Positions 1-12,595 of a DNA stretch of 64,000 nt are shown one piece after another; the stretch's first letter is position 1, and each line of letters opens with the position of its first letter. The translations under genes were made by a program, and so were the position numbers. The DNA lies in contig JASXTE010000015.1 of assembly GCA_030280995.1 (NCBI GenBank), forward strand, positions 1,444,501-1,508,500. Direction: 5' to 3'. Source of the DNA: Hemileia vastatrix. Lineage: Eukaryota; Basidiomycota; Pucciniomycetes; Pucciniales; Zaghouaniaceae. The notes below the pieces were generated by a model. It was given only the letters and a program-made list of their open reading frames with translations, made no database searches and was not told the origin of the DNA.

Positions 1-54
1 CAAAAAGAATTATTAGAAACAGATAAAGAAATTTTATCAGTTTTATTTTTATTT

Positions 55-729
55 TTATTTTTTGAAAACATAATTATTAAAGTTTTTAGAAACAAAATTA
101 TTGGAATTTTCAAAAATATTGTTATCTAGTTTTTCATTATGCAGACAATTTTTAATTTGATTTTTATTTTTAGAAATAAGAAAAGAATAATCAAAAGTAT
201 GAAAAGTTAGCAGTCTATCCTCATGCAGGAGGTTACCAGCATGCCAAGTAGGCTCAGCCCTATTGACAATATCTTTACATAAATAATTTTTTTGTGGAAT
301 TTCATTTATTTTGAGATTTTTTTCTTGATTTTCATCAAATTGTTTCTTGCTATTCCTAGAAAAACAACCAGGGGTGTCCCCAATACTCACATGTGTGGCC
401 ATGGTAATGTTTTTGAAAGGTGTAGAAGAAACCCTAGCGGTGCACAATTGGGAGGACTTAATTTTAGACCCATTTGCCACTACTCCAAAACTTTTCCACT
501 CCAACAAAATTTTCCCTAAAACATCTTCAGAACTTGAAATAAACTTGACAGAAAAACTTGAAGAAAAACTGAAATCAGACAAATAATTTGACAAAAATTG
601 ACATAATAAAGTAATATTATCTACAAAAAGTTGAGATTCCACTTGATATATCTCCACTTGAGCTGACCTACTGCAATCCGGGATTTCTTCTTGAGGAGAG
701 ATTACAGCACTAAACTGATCAGCCCTATC
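55..729 (-). pseudogene. Gy-1 ORF2, N-terminal fragment (pre-RT extension)
   Basis: This fragment matches the N-terminal extension that precedes reverse transcriptase in ORF2 of Gy-4 and Gy-5. The match includes the segment with the residues LCTARVSSTPFKNIT (minus strand, around 380-500). The equivalent of the ORF2 start codon, near 729, is not ATG here. The frame closes at a stop at 55-57, before the RT domain, so the copy is broken. In other copies this extension is acidic and lysine-rich and contains two copies of the conserved segment. No known domain is recognised, and its role in the element is unknown. Confidence 0.6.
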
Positions 730-824
730 TACCCTAAAAAAGAAGGGTCACCAACAAAATGATCACCACTATCCTCAAATACACCAGAAGAGTACTTCAA
801 ATCTTTTCTCTTCCTAATGCAAGT

Positions 825-3196
825 TCAACACTGACAAGATGCAGAAACACCAGGCCTAGTTTCCCAACCTTCATCACCTGGGGGTTCCAACCTCATATGT
901 AACCGCCTCATATCCTCCCCAGTAGACTCCAAACTAATCCCAAAACCAGACTGATAACCAATCTTGGCCTCAAAATCCATCAAAAATGGCCCTCCTAAAA
1001 CTTTCTTCACAGCTCCTCTAGCCACATAAAAATACTCTTTTCCAACAGCTCCACCTACACCTAACTTTACATGCTCCGCTGTACCAATCAACTCAGTAGC
1101 ATGCCCAAATATCCCTCTGAGATTTCCTCCGACACCAGCTTTAATTGGCGAATCCAGACAAGTTGCTTGATTCAATGAAATTAAATTTATTTGTGAGCCT
1201 GAATCAACCAATGCCTTCACATCTTTGCCATTTAAAGAAACCACCAAATATCCCAAAGGAGCAAAAAAATGAGTCTCCACCTCATTACCAAACTTCTCCA
1301 CATTTTCACACATATACTCCACCTCACCAGTAGCCACTCTTCTCCTAGTTAAATGCTTCTTCTGCTTTTTAGCAAGGGCTGGACTAATAGTGAAAAATTC
1401 ACCCAAAGATAATAGAATCTGAAGCTGATTCACCCTTCCCAAAACAACATCCATAGCATTCTCTTGACCAGAAACCACTGGCCTCTCATAATGATCCTTA
1501 CTCCTAGCAACCTTTGCCCTAGAAGGCTCCTGAGGTCCCACATTACCAACATCACGCATTTCCACATCAGAATTATCCCCATGAACCTTTCCATCCAAAG
1601 AGACCAAACCAGAACCATCAATAGTAGTTCTAACTCCCTCCATTGGCCGACTAGAACTTGGCCTAGGCAAAGAAGCCAAAGGCACATCCTCCTCTGTATC
1701 TGAACGATCATCCAAAGGCATAGGATCACCATTAAGATCAAAAGCACCAAAAATAGGGGGACCCATATCAGCTATCCCCTTCTGCATCTGACGAATCTCT
1801 TCAGGTGTATAAATCTTCTTGGGATATTCAGCCTTCTTAGAATCCGCCTTTCCACCTCTTGACCTTAACTGATTTGAAATACTGCTTCTAGCTTTAGAAG
1901 CAGCCGCCCTCCTAGCAGCCTCCACATCATATACACCAGCCATACACTCACCATCCACCTTAACAACCTTTATTAACTCCAAGTTACCATATATAGTAGA
2001 TAAAGTAGCCTTACTAACCTCTTTTTCCTTCCCCTGATCTCCAGAATTATTTCCAGTACCAGAAGAAGCCTCAGTAGGATATTCCTCAAACCTAGCTCTC
2101 TTTTCACTCATACTATTCCTCCTCACCAAATAAGAAGGAGCCTGACCTTCACTGGGATTGATAAAAGATCCATCATGAAACCTAAATACCTTTCCATCAA
2201 ATTTTACTCTACCAGAAGCCTGATCCCTATTCAAAGTCCAACAATCATTAGACTTATGTCCCTTCCGGTTACAATAGGAACAAATCCAAACATCAACAGT
2301 ACCACTATTCCTCCTATCATAACCTCTACTTGAATAAGATGATGAAGAAGAAGCTGAAACCCTGCTGGCCTTCTGAGTTTCTTGAAAAAAAATTTCAAAT
2401 GCTTCTTTAAGTCAGCCAATTGATCCACCATCTCCTTATCCACATTCTTATCCACCTTAGGAACCAGTTTCCCCAACTTGGATTTTCTTGCCTCCTGAGC
2501 CTTCTTCATAATATCATTATTATCAGCCAAAACTTCGTTAATTTTGCTGAAATGCTGTGTACAGGTTTCTTGATAACTGTCCACAGCCAAAAGCTTGAGG
2601 TGAGACTCCACCAATTCTTTAACCACCTTAAGAGCAGGCAACTTCTGCTCCCCATTAGGTAAGTTTTTCATCAAACCCTTCCTAGACAACTCCTTTAACA
2701 CATCCATCCTAACATCCCTCCCAAAAGAGGACCAAAATAAATCTTTGACTGCATTTTCATGAGCCAATTCCTCTACCTCCACCAGATATTCCACCACAGT
2801 TTCAAAACTACCAACAAATTTCATATAACTCACCAATAAAGTTATTCCTCCCCGCACTTGCCATTCTCCAACAATCTTATTTAAATCTACCATTGAATAT
2901 CTGACTCCCCATCTGTCCACCATTTCCCTACTAAGCCTTTTCCAATCCCTAGTCTTATAACCCTCCATACCAGTAATCTCCTTCTCAACTTCCCTATCAC
3001 CAATAAAAAAGATTACCTGCTTCACCATATCTAAATTAGAAGCCCCATCAATTCCAGCAGCAGCCTTATATCTGCCTAAAAACTACTTTACATCATCACC
3101 AACAAACTTGGGCCCATCCCAAGTTTGAATCCTTACTGAAGGCCTGACACCATCAGCAGCAGCAGCAATAACACCAGCACCAGATGGAGAAGACAT
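825..3196 (-). pseudogene. Gy-1 ORF1: Gag with CCHC knuckle and aspartic protease, frameshifted
   Basis: ORF1 starts at ATG 3196-3194, about 295 nt from the primer-binding site. The N-terminal half (3196 to about 2390) is a capsid-like helical Gag with the motif WDGPKF and a typical central Gag region. A CCHC zinc knuckle (CSYC-N4-H-N4-C) lies at about 2290-2235. The C-terminal part carries a retropepsin-like protease with LVDSGSQ (minus strand, near 1210) and ends at 825. Two lesions are visible: an in-frame TAG at 3085-3083, and a one-base shift near the A8 run at about 2384-2391, which puts the knuckle and protease in a different frame from the capsid. Gag should package the RNA, and the protease should process the polyprotein. 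Both calls rest on motifs. Confidence 0.75.
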
Positions 3197-3490
3197 CCCA
3201 AATAGCACCAGAAACCAATAAAATCTGCAAGGGTTCATCCCTTTACCAGACAACCAAAAATATCCTACAAGAGTTAAGTCCTTTACTAGGATAAAACAAC
3301 AAACAAATATAAAAAAAACAGATCTACCAAGGGTTCAGCCCTATACCTAGATCCCTACTACCACAGATCCTGTACTGGTTCAGCCAGTTACCAGAATCAC
3401 CAAATAACCAGCCAATCAAAATCCAACAACCAGAAAACCAAAATCCAGAAGTCAAACAAGTAAGTTTCTTCAGAACCTAGAGAATTTGAA

Positions 3491-3507
3491 CCCCATGTTG
3501 GGCGCCA
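3491..3507 (-). other. Gy-1 primer-binding site
   Basis: Read on the minus strand, the sequence four nucleotides beyond the LTR end is TGGCGCCCAACATGGGG. This is a classic TGG-initial tRNA-complementary primer-binding site. It fixes the inner border of the 5' LTR and the minus-strand orientation of the element. The matching tRNA cannot be named without a tRNA set. The equivalent site in Gy-2 (about 11490-11503) has decayed to TGGAGCCAAATGTG. Confidence 0.85.
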
Positions 3508-3511
3508 AAAA

Positions 3512-4937
3512 TGTAGAGTAGACTCCTACAGTCGCCTTGCTGCAGGCAGAATCCAAGGGAGTTGGAAAAACAAAAATAAATCCCTGTCCCTCTAAGTAAA
3601 TGTAAGATTCAATTAACTAAGTTTGAAGATCTTCTTGAAGAGTTGGATAAGTTGAAAATCTGAGAGAATGATTTTGAAAGTGTTGGAAACCTATAATTTA
3701 GAAAAAAAATAAGTGCAATAAATGATTACACCCCCAAAACAAATACCTTATACCAGATTACACTGATACAAGTCACAGCAAATAATTAGAACAAGCAGCA
3801 ACACTTGCCCCAGAGACTGAAAAGTACAGTAAAGTTTCCCAGAAACTACCCTTGGGATGATCTTTTCAAAGGTGCCTTATTAAAGGTCTGCCCCAGATTT
3901 ACCCAGTTTTCCACCAAAATTAAGGAGTGTTCTTTATTATATTTTTATTTGATAGATTTTAAAAGAAAAGAAATAAATTTTAGTCTCCAAGGATGAGAGC
4001 TATCCAATGGTACCCTATATGTTGATATTTTTTATTATAATTGTTGTTATATATTAAATATTGTTAATTATCAAAAAGACCCTTTTTATAAAAACTAAAA
4101 GACAAAAAACATGTGGAAGACTAAGATTCCCTTCTTCTATCTGATTCTCCTCCTCCAGAACTTTCCAACAATACCCTACATGCATAGGATCTACAATAAA
4201 CTATTGATCTAACAAGCATGATAAATTCTAACCAAATTTTGCCACAATAGCCAAACTTTTCTGCAGTGACCAAACTTTGCACTGGTGATCAGACTTTTCT
4301 ACAGTGACAAAACTTTACCACAGCTCCCAGACTTTTCTGCAGTGACCAAACTTTGCACTAGTGATCAGACTTTCCTACAGTGACCAAACTTTACCACAGT
4401 GCCTAGACTTTTCTGCAGTGACCAAACTTTGCACTGGTGATCAGACTTTCCCATTGTGAGCAAATTTTGCCACAATGAGCTCTTTTTGCCATAATGAGCT
4501 AATTTTTCCAGAGTGAGTTAATCTTTTCACCGTAACCAAACTTTTCCACAATGACAGAATTTTTCCAGTACACTTCGCTTTTGCACCGGAAAATCACTGG
4601 AGGGAACCGGAGCGCACCAGAAAAAAATGGATACTCCATGAGCACACTGCATCCACCAAAAATACCAAGAGAGCCCTAGAAAATCTAGTAAATCCAATAT
4701 CCAATCCATGAAACCATCAAATAACAATAGGAATACCAACATATATCCATTCCAAAACACCATAAATCCTCCAAAAAACCATTATAAATCCTCCAAAAAT
4801 CACCATAAATCCACCCAAAAAAAACTCCAGTTAACTCCCTTCAACCAAATTAACACCGGCTAACACCATGATTTTCTTCCAACCAAGGTCCAATCAAATT
4901 TTCACCAAAGTAGCCTACCCAGATTTGGAATGCCACA
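3512..4937 (-). repeat. Gy-1 5' LTR
   Basis: On the plus strand this LTR runs from TGTAGAGTAG to GGAATGCCACA, so the element-sense ends are TGTGG...TACA. It shares the block around 'ccaagggagttgga...ccctgtccct' and the terminal 'ttggaa-gaccaca' with the LTRs of Gy-2, Gy-4 and Gy-5. It is longer (1426 versus about 1090 bp) because of an internal 19-bp tandem array. No gene is seen inside. Confidence 0.8.
4230..4560. repeat. 19-bp tandem repeats (76-bp higher-order period) in the Gy-1 LTR
   Basis: Units of the type CTGCAGTGACCAAACTTTG repeat about every 19 bases. Four successive variants (CTGCAGTG, CACTGGTG, CTACAGTG, CCACAG) form a 76-bp higher-order unit that restarts at about 4261, 4337 and 4413 before degenerating into gtgagc/aatgagc variants. 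The array lies in the LTR of Gy-1 only and is absent from the LTRs of the other copies. Confidence 0.8.
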
Positions 4938-5080
4938 CCGATTACCAAATATTTGTCCAATTGATTTAGATCTAGTTTCAAAATGAATTCACAACAGCTT
5001 CCCAACATCTTTCCAACCACTTCCCAACATTTTTAAATGAGGGTTATTGCTAGCAATACCCCCCCAAATTTTTTGTGGTG
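4938..5080. mobile_element. T1, end fragment of a CACTA-like DNA transposon
   Basis: Read from 5080 leftwards on the minus strand, this fragment begins CACCACAAAAAATTTGGGGG followed by TATTGCTAGCAAT. This closely matches both ends of T2 (23641 and 50365). It abuts integrase sequence at 5081-5083 (ACT), and the uninterrupted Gy-5 copy has the same ACT at the corresponding site, consistent with a 3-bp target duplication. The rest of T1 is replaced in the window by Gy-1, and its other end lies outside. Confidence 0.7.
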
Positions 5081-5083
5081 ACT

Positions 5084-6828
5084 GACTCTCCAAACTTCTA
5101 TTATACACCAAAACCAAACAACCAGGTTTCAAGGGATTCCTGAGTCTATGAGCAAACTTCTTGTCCCAGTATCTGACTGATTGATTCCTTATCTTCATCA
5201 TACTAGAGTATGCCTTCTCTTGACATTCCTCCCTCCATTCTAACCATTGCATCCTGGCACAGAGAAAATCATCTGTTGAGCACACATCATCCCAGTCAAT
5301 TCCAAGATAAGAGAAGGCTTCCAAATTCACTGTTTGAACAGCTTTCTGAACGAAAATCAGTTCATTAGGAGAATAGCCAGTTGTCCTTTTCACAGTGACC
5401 CTATCAGCAAATAACACCAAGGGTAAAAAATGCCTCCATTTTTCAGCGCTGTCTCCACACATCTTGATTGGAGCATTTTTAATAACTTGATGGCCTCTTT
5501 CAACCATTCCTTCAGCTACAAGATAATAAGGTGTAGCCACTCTAACTTTAGAACCAATACTTGCCACAGCTGCTTTGAATTCATCTCCAAACTCTGGCCT
5601 TCTATACACAGTCACCAACTTCATCAACCCATACCTCAATACACATTCTTTCTTCAAAAACTTGGCCACATTCTTGGAAGTCAAATTAATTATAGGCACT
5701 GCCTCCACCCAACCAGAAAAATCATCCATGGAAACAATCAAGTATTTATACTTCCCCTCTTTAATATGGACAGCATCCAAATAGACTCTTCCAAAAACAG
5801 TTGATTTACTAGTAGCACAGCCTACCTCTTTAGGCTTTAAGTGAATTCTTCTTTGACATTCTTCACAAGATTGAACTCAACCCTGCACAGCTAACTTCAT
5901 ACTTGGCCACCAAAATATGTCTGTTTCTCTTCTATAGGTCTCCCCAAAGCCTCTATGACCAAGGTCTTTGTGCAAAGACTTTAGCACCAACTCTTGACCC
6001 TTTTTCTGAGTTACCACAACTTGAGGATTTGGATGTCTCCTCCTCATCAACTTTCTTCCTGACACATAGAATCCAGGACTTTTCTTCTTGATTTCCAGCC
6101 AAGTATTATCATCACAAATATCTCCAAGGTCAACAGATATTCAACCAAAATAAAATAAAGCCCAGTATGACCCCAGGTCTCATCTTCAAAATCCAATAAC
6201 ACAACATTTAAGGGTACAGAATTATCATCAAAATCACCAGTGTACACATGAGCAACACGAACGGCCTATCCAGGGCACCAATCTCTAAATTTTGGTAATT
6301 CCCTTCCCTTCCACTGAATTCTATGAGAATCCAGTTCACTAAAAAACTCGCCATTCTCTACATTTGAGCCATCCCAAACAACAGCCCTATCTTCATCATC
6401 AAAAACATCCTGATCAGAAGAATAAAGATCAGAAACATCCAGTTTATCCTCTTGGCTGAGGGGAGAACAATCATCCAGTTTACCCTCATGGGGGAGGAGA
6501 GAAAAATCTTCAGCACCTTTAGTGCTAGCTCTAACAACTGGGACATCTTTGTCAAACTCTTCAGGATTAGAATCTTAATATTTGGGCAGTCTTCTTGACA
6601 ATCCATCTGGCATTGTAAAAGTTTTACCTGTATTGTGCACCAGGTCAAATGAAAAATGTTCAATAAATGCCACCCACCTAGTCATTGGAGCATTTGGAAG
6701 ACTAGGTGTGTTTATCATTTGGACAGAGATTTAGTGTCCACCTGCAGCTCAAAATTCTGCCCCCACAAAACTGTTTTTATCTTCTTTAAGATCTTTGCTA
6801 CACCGCACAATTCCAACTTTGGCTGAGA
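5084..6828 (-). pseudogene. Gy-2 ORF2, RNase H C-terminal part and integrase (broken)
   Basis: The integrase is split over several frames. It has an N-terminal H-H-C-C zinc region (HKDLGHRGFGETYRR near 5960, with the CEEC part interrupted by a stop near 5880). The catalytic core between 5780 and 5470 keeps the first and second Asp regions and the glutamate in GMVERGHQ, followed by the C-terminal YWDKKFAHRLRNPLKPGCLV basic region. The RNase H tail and a linker lie at 6828-6336, with the linker containing two CCTC-N6-GAGG dyads (6440 and 6476). Integrase would insert the cDNA into the genome. Stops and frameshifts make this copy inactive. The T1 insertion removes the GPY/F-type C-terminus. Confidence 0.75.
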
Positions 6829-9033
6829 TTACCAAGATTCCACCTTATTTAAAACCACAGACTTATACCTTACTGGCCTGACCTTTCCAGATTTATCTTC
6901 CTGAGACAAACCAGCACTAGAAGAAATATCACTTGAGTCCACAGCCAGATAAATTTTTCCAGCCTCCTTTCCATAATCCAACTTGTGAAGAATAATATCT
7001 TCACCCACCACCTTCTTCAACTTCTGAAAAGCCTCTTCACACTCTTCAGTCCATTCCCACTCTGCATTTTTCCTGGTCAACTTCCTTAAAGGTGAAGCCA
7101 ACAACAAAAATTCTTTAATGAAAATCCTGAAATACACGCAAACTCCCAAAAATACTCTGACTTCAGTAGTATCTTTAGGCCTTGGCCATGAATGAATTTT
7201 ATTAACCTTCTTCTTTGCCATAATCCTTCCTTCTTTACATACCAGATGCCCAAGAATGTCCAGAGCCGGAACACACATCAAAACTTTGAACCAGAAATGG
7301 TCAAAGAAGCCTCTTCAATTCTAAACAATACTCTCTCTAGAGTAATTGCATATTCCCAAACAAACCTCCTTATACCTGGGTTTTCTTTCAGAACTTAATT
7401 TCCATAATTGGTGGAGGGTCCTTTAATTCAATCATCATCAATAAAAATACCAGCATGAGTGGTCACCTCATCCTGTAAGATCCAAGCCATTTGCGCTTGA
7501 TAAAATACTACTGAATTAGTTGCTTCTTGAGGCAACCTAGTGAACTAAAGTCTCCCCAGAGGAGTCTCAAATGTTGTGATTATCCATGTTCAGTGTGAAG
7601 TTCTCTTTCATCATAACCACCCATAATATCACCCAAACCATAACACACCCTTCCAGCAAAGGCTTCCACAAGTCTCCTGCACTTGGCCGCATCCCCCCAT
7701 CCTTGATAGTAACTCTATTCAGGGCTCTAAGATCATTTAACACCCAGAGTTTTTCATTCTGCTTTTTAACACAGAAAACCAGACTTGAGTAACTAGAAGT
7801 TGATTGTTCATACAATCCAGTACTGACTCTTTCCTTAACAAACTCCACAAAATCATCATGTATAGCAGCAGGAATTGGAATAGGTTTGATTTTCAAAGTT
7901 TCATGATAAACCATAGGAATCAAGTAAGGTTCCCCATAAGAGTGTTTCAACACACCCCTTTCCTCTTCAACAAATTGCACTGCCTTCTCTCTTAGCACAA
8001 TAAAATGCAACAAAAACTTATTTTCCTCCTCAGATAACCAACCATCAGGACTAAAATTTACAACCTTCAACCTTTACATTTTCACTCTAGCTGTTTCCTC
8101 AAAAGCAGGAAAATTCTTCACCAGAGGAGTACAGTACGGATCTCTTGACAGCGGAGGTCTCATCAATGGAGGATTCAAACCTACAGGCCTAATATTATGC
8201 ACCACCTTCTTGTACTTTGTGGCTTGCTGTCAACTTGCGGGATCTTCAGGATGTCTTCTCCACCAACCCTGGAACAAAAACAAAGGGTTTCCCCATTGAT
8301 CACATGTGTGGCCAAGGTAATGTTTTTGAAATGTGTAGAAGAAGCCCTAGCGGTGCACAATTTCAAGGACTTACTTTTACTCCCCAATCTCACCACTCCA
8401 AAGCTTTTCTGCAATCCCACATTTTCATCTTCACTTCCATCTACCAAATCTTCAAATCTTGATTTATCTTCAGAATCACATTTTCTACCACTGTGCAGTT
8501 TATCCTCATGTAGAAGGTCCAAAAATAGATCTTGCTGATCTTCACAAAAATGATTTTTTTCTTCTTTCTTCATTATCTTCAGATTTTTTTCTTGATTTTC
8601 TTGAATTATCTAAAAAAATTTATTTTATTTTCTTGGGTTTTCTTCTTGCCTACAAAATTAACAGGGGTTTCCCAATGCTCACAGACGTGGTCAAGGAAAT
8701 ATTTTTGAAAGGTGTAGAAGAAACCCTAGCAGTGCACAATTTGGAAGACTTACTTTTAATTGCCAAGCTCACCACTCCAAAGCTTTTCCGCATATCTTTC
8801 AATAAAGATATATAACCCATTTTCCTTTTTACACTTGAATTAAAATTAATTGAAAATCTTGTGAAAGAACAATGACTTGATAAAAAACTTGAAGAATATT
8901 TGCAGATAAGAGAAACATTAAAAAGAGAAAGTTGAAAATCCACTTGGTATATCTCCAAGGGAGCTGACCTACTACAACCTGGGATTTCCTAACCTTGGGG
9001 AGACCTTGTAGCACTTGGTTGATCAGCCCTCAT
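6829..9033 (-). pseudogene. Gy-2 ORF2, N-terminal extension and reverse transcriptase (broken)
   Basis: The ATG at 9033-9031 overlaps the ORF1 stop by one base (TGATG). The N-terminal extension (9033-8180) holds two copies of the conserved segment (near 8790-8660 and 8410-8280). The RT is scattered over 8070-7290. The fingers/palm region is recognisable from FCVKKQNEKLWVLNDLRALNR. The region around the catalytic FIDD box (about 7440-7460) is degraded. RNase H follows, with LAVDSS (about 6945), in which the first catalytic Asp is kept. At least four frame breaks are seen. Confidence 0.75.
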
Positions 9034-11412
9034 CATTCTAAAAAATACATACTCTCTCTAGAGCCTGCACCACACTCCAAAAATCCTGAGGCGGCACCCA
9101 CTTCTTTTCTCCTTCTACAAAAATCCATGCATTGACACATGGAAGACAAACCAGGCCTGGTTTCCCAACCATCATTTTCAGGAGATGATAACCTCATGTG
9201 AAGCCCTCTCTCATCTTCACCAGTTAACTCCAAACTAATCCCCATGTAGAATTGATATCCAATTCTTGCCTGGAAATCCTTAAAGAATGGCCCGCCTAAA
9301 ACTGCTTTTACATTACCTTTAGCAATGTAAAAATGAGCCTTTCTGGAGGCTCCACCAACATCCAACTCAACAAATTCAGAGGTTCCCATCAACTGCGTTA
9401 CATGACCACCTATGACTCTTAAATTTCCACCAATACCAGTTTTGATGGGGAGGCCCAAATGAGTGGCCTCAAACAATGAAATCAGGTTAATCTGAGAAGC
9501 TAAATCCACCAATGCCCTAGCCTACCTGCCATTCAGGGTGACGTTGACATATCCCAGAGGAGTAGAAAAATGAGTTTCCAACCCCTCTCCAAACTTCTCA
9601 GCACAATCAAATATGGATTCTACATCTCCAGAAGACACTCTTCTTCTGGTCAAAAATTTCTTTTGTATATCAACCAATCCAGGACTGATAGCATACAACT
9701 CCCCATAGGTGAGATAAACCTGACCCTGGTTTATCCTATTCAGAACAGAGTCAATAACATTAGATTGAACAGAGACTACTGGCCTCTAAAAGTGAGCCCT
9801 TGACTTCACTACCTTGGTCCTAGAATTTTCATCAGGACCAGTGCCAACAAAGGTTTTTCCGTCTACAGGAATCAAACCAGATCCATCACCAGAACCTCTG
9901 ACTCCAGCGGGCCTTGGCAATGAAGCCAAAGGAACTTCCTCCTCAGAGTCAGAATCCACATCCATAGGCATTGGCTCACCATTTAGGTCCAATGCTCCAA
10001 AGCTAGGGGGGGAATATTTGCAATCCCCTTCTATATCTTGTACAGATCCTCCTTGCTATACTTTCTCTTACCTGCACCCAGCTTAGGATCGGCTTTAGAA
10101 GCTTAGGCTTTGGTTGGGCCTGAGAGCTGCTCTTTGGCCTTCCCACCTTTCCTGCCACCACATCATAAACACCAGCCAAGCACTCACCACTTGACTGTCC
10201 TCCGCAAGAATATAATTATAATCCACCAAAGGAAGAAGAAAAGGAGACTTTGTTCACCTCTTTCCCTTTCCTATTGATGTCTCATCTTTCTTAGTAGAAG
10301 AATTCCCCTGATCAGGTATCTCCTCAAATATTATCCGCCTCTGATTGAGACCAGCCCATCTCCTGACCATATCAAAAGGAGCCTGCACCTCACTGGGCTT
10401 GACAAATTGATCATCAGGGAACTTGAACACCCTGCCATCAAACTCAACTTTGCCCTCTGACACATCTCTGTTCAGGGCCCAAAAGTCATTGGACTTATGT
10501 CCTCTTCTTCCGCAATAAGAGCAAACACAAGGGTCACTCCTACCAGCTAGCCTATCGAATTCCCTGGGCTGCAGAGGGGCCTTATTGGCCTTCTTTGCCT
10601 CCTGCACAAAAATATGAAGCTGTTATGTCAGATCTGCCAACTGCTCTACCACTGGGTCCCTTTCCTGTTTGGGGACCTTCACCATGTTCTTCTCTTCCTT
10701 CTCTACCTTACTCTCCTCTTCAGCAAAAGCCTCACTTACTTTTCTGACATATTTGGCACACCCCTCTTAGTAGGTGTCCACCGCCAATAACTTCAGATGG
10801 GCCTTCACCACCTCCTTCACCTTGTCCAAGGCAGGCAGCTTTTTATCCCCATTAGAAAGAGTCTTCATCAAGTCTTTCCTTGATAACTCTTTTAACACAT
10901 CCATCCTGACATCTCTAGCCAGGGCAGACCAAAAAAACATCTTTGGCAGCATTTTCATGCTCCAGCTCCTCTACTTCCAAGAAGTATTCCACCACATGAT
11001 AAAACTGTAGCAGAAACTTCCTGTAACTGTGTAAGTTACCAACACCTCCATAAGACTGCCACTCACTGAAAACCTTATTCAGATCCACGATAGTGAACTT
11101 GACGCCCCACCTATCTACCATTTCCCTACACAATAAATTCCAATCCCTCTTCTTGTAAACAGACATGGCAACAACCTCCTTCTCCACCGCTCTATCTCCA
11201 ATGAAGAAGATGATTTGCTTCACCATTTCCAGATAGGAAGAACTGTCAACACCAGCAGAAGTTTCATACTTCTCCAAAAACCACTTAACAACTTCACCAT
11301 TAAACTTGGTACCATCCCAAGTTTTGATCCTAACACACTCCCTAACCATCACTGTAGGTAGACCTCCTCCCCCACTGACAGTCACCACAGGAATAGAAGA
11401 CCCAGAAGTCAT
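9033..11412 (-). pseudogene. Gy-2 ORF1: Gag and protease, multiple frame breaks
   Basis: It starts at ATG 11412. The capsid region (WDGTKFNGEVVKWFLEKYE near 11330-11270) is intact to about 10915, where the frame shifts. The CCHC knuckle at about 10530-10490 reads CSYCGRRGHKSND with the last Cys replaced by Phe. A proline- and acid-rich linker (9992-9786) precedes the protease. The protease active site, near 9510, reads VDLASQ instead of the VDSGSQ of Gy-1 and Gy-5, so the catalytic motif is lost. The ORF stops at TGA 9035-9033. This is an inactive copy of the same two-domain polyprotein. Confidence 0.75.
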
Positions 11413-11506
11413 TCTTCCAGACCAATACACCAAAAAGAGTCAATCCCAGACAACAGAGAGTCCAAGTAACTAACAGATTTGTAAACTACACATTTGGCTC
11501 CAGAAA

Positions 11507-12595
11507 TGTAGAAAATCCTATAGTACTAGCTATAGGCCTTGACCAAGGGAGTTGGAGTAAAACCAGAATAAAAACCCCTGTCCCTTTAGAATAACAAGTG
11601 AGATTTACCTGTTACAGTAAATTGGTTCCTGTTACCACAAAGCCCCTTTTCCAATCACACTTGACTTCTTGACCAGTCAAGAAAGTAGTCTCCAGACAGA
11701 CTACCAAACCAAAAAACTGAAATGTAGACTAATGTCCACACCAGAGAAAGCAAAAATACTTGATGTAGTTTGCAATTCCACACCAAATACAGCAATAATA
11801 CTTGCTATAGCTTGCAAGACTATAACAGAGAGAACAGTTGCTAAGAAAAGTTAAATGAAGAACTTACTTGCAACAAACACAGCAAAATTGTGGCTAACAA
11901 CAGTGAAAACTGAGTGAGGAGCAAGGATATCACCACAAGATGGTTGAATGATAATTAAGGTTGCCCCAAACTGTCTTAATCACTATATACACACCGACTA
12001 CTAATCAAGATCCCATGCACACCTGCAAATCTGGCGTTCCTGACCACCAAATTGAATAAAACCTCCCTAGAAGTGCTTCCTAGCCCTCTAGCACTGAGGT
12101 GGGCGGTCCTCCTGGCACTGCGAAGCCCCCCTGAAGCAGCATGACCACCCTGAATCCAGAAAACCACCAAAAACACCCAATTACTTAGAAAATTCCCTAC
12201 AACTACTAAAACCCTTAAAACACATAATTAAACTATAACAACATTGTGTCATGAAATGTAGAGAAAATTATGCTCTTTCTAATGGTGCTAAGCACTTAAC
12301 CCTAAGACTTAAGGTTAGCCCATAAAACATGAAAAACAAAATTCAACAGCAGTCTTTTAAAAATGAAAAGTGAGAAATTATCCCCCAAATACTTATGCTA
12401 TGAAAAATGTCCTCAAGACATAAAATATAGAGAAAAACCAGGGCTATCCAATGGTAGCATCCAGATCCACATAGTCTCAATAATTGCTGCTTAATTCCAG
12501 AAAAATACCTAATTATTTAACTAATGCCATTCAAGGCATACCAAAACATCACCAAAGAAACCAACAAAGGGCTCTGCCAATTTTGGAAGATTACA
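11507..12595 (-). repeat. Gy-2 5' LTR
   Basis: On the plus strand it runs from TGTAGAAAATCC to GGAAGATTACA and is about 1.09 kb long. It aligns over its length with the LTRs at 16637-17726 and 52931-54022. Shared blocks are 'tatagtactagctatagg', 'gatggttgaatgata', 'cccatgcacacc' and a GC-rich patch near 12080-12150. No gene is visible. Confidence 0.85.

Larger units (their letters stand above)
1..4937 (-). mobile_element. Gy-1, Ty3/Gypsy-type LTR retrotransposon, 5' part
   Basis: This is the 5' portion of a minus-strand Gy element. Its 5' LTR lies at 3512-4937, the primer-binding site at 491-507 of the 3.4-3.5 kb block (3491-3507), ORF1 at 3196-825, and the beginning of ORF2 runs off the left edge. 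On the element strand the LTR starts TGTGG and ends TACA. Gy-1 is inserted in the remnant of DNA transposon T1 (4938-5080). The other LTR lies outside the window, so the target duplication cannot be checked. Its LTR is about 330 bp longer than the LTRs of Gy-2, Gy-4 and Gy-5, mainly because of a 19-bp tandem repeat, so it represents a separate subfamily. Confidence 0.85.
5084..12595 (-). mobile_element. Gy-2, degenerate Gy element lacking its 3' region in the window
   Basis: The order from right to left is 5' LTR (12595-11507), decayed primer-binding site, ORF1 (11412-9033), and ORF2 (9033 to 5084). It ends abruptly in the integrase where T1 is inserted. The antisense cassette and 3' LTR would lie left of the window. 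Many stops and frameshifts show it is old. It is inserted in another Gy-type LTR, whose right part remains at 12596-13245. Confidence 0.8.

Noticed and set aside
1145..1703. Plus-strand reading frames over the Gy-1 protease/Gag region
   Set aside because: They are shadows of the minus-strand ORF1, with no introns, homologous copies in frame, or plausible start context.
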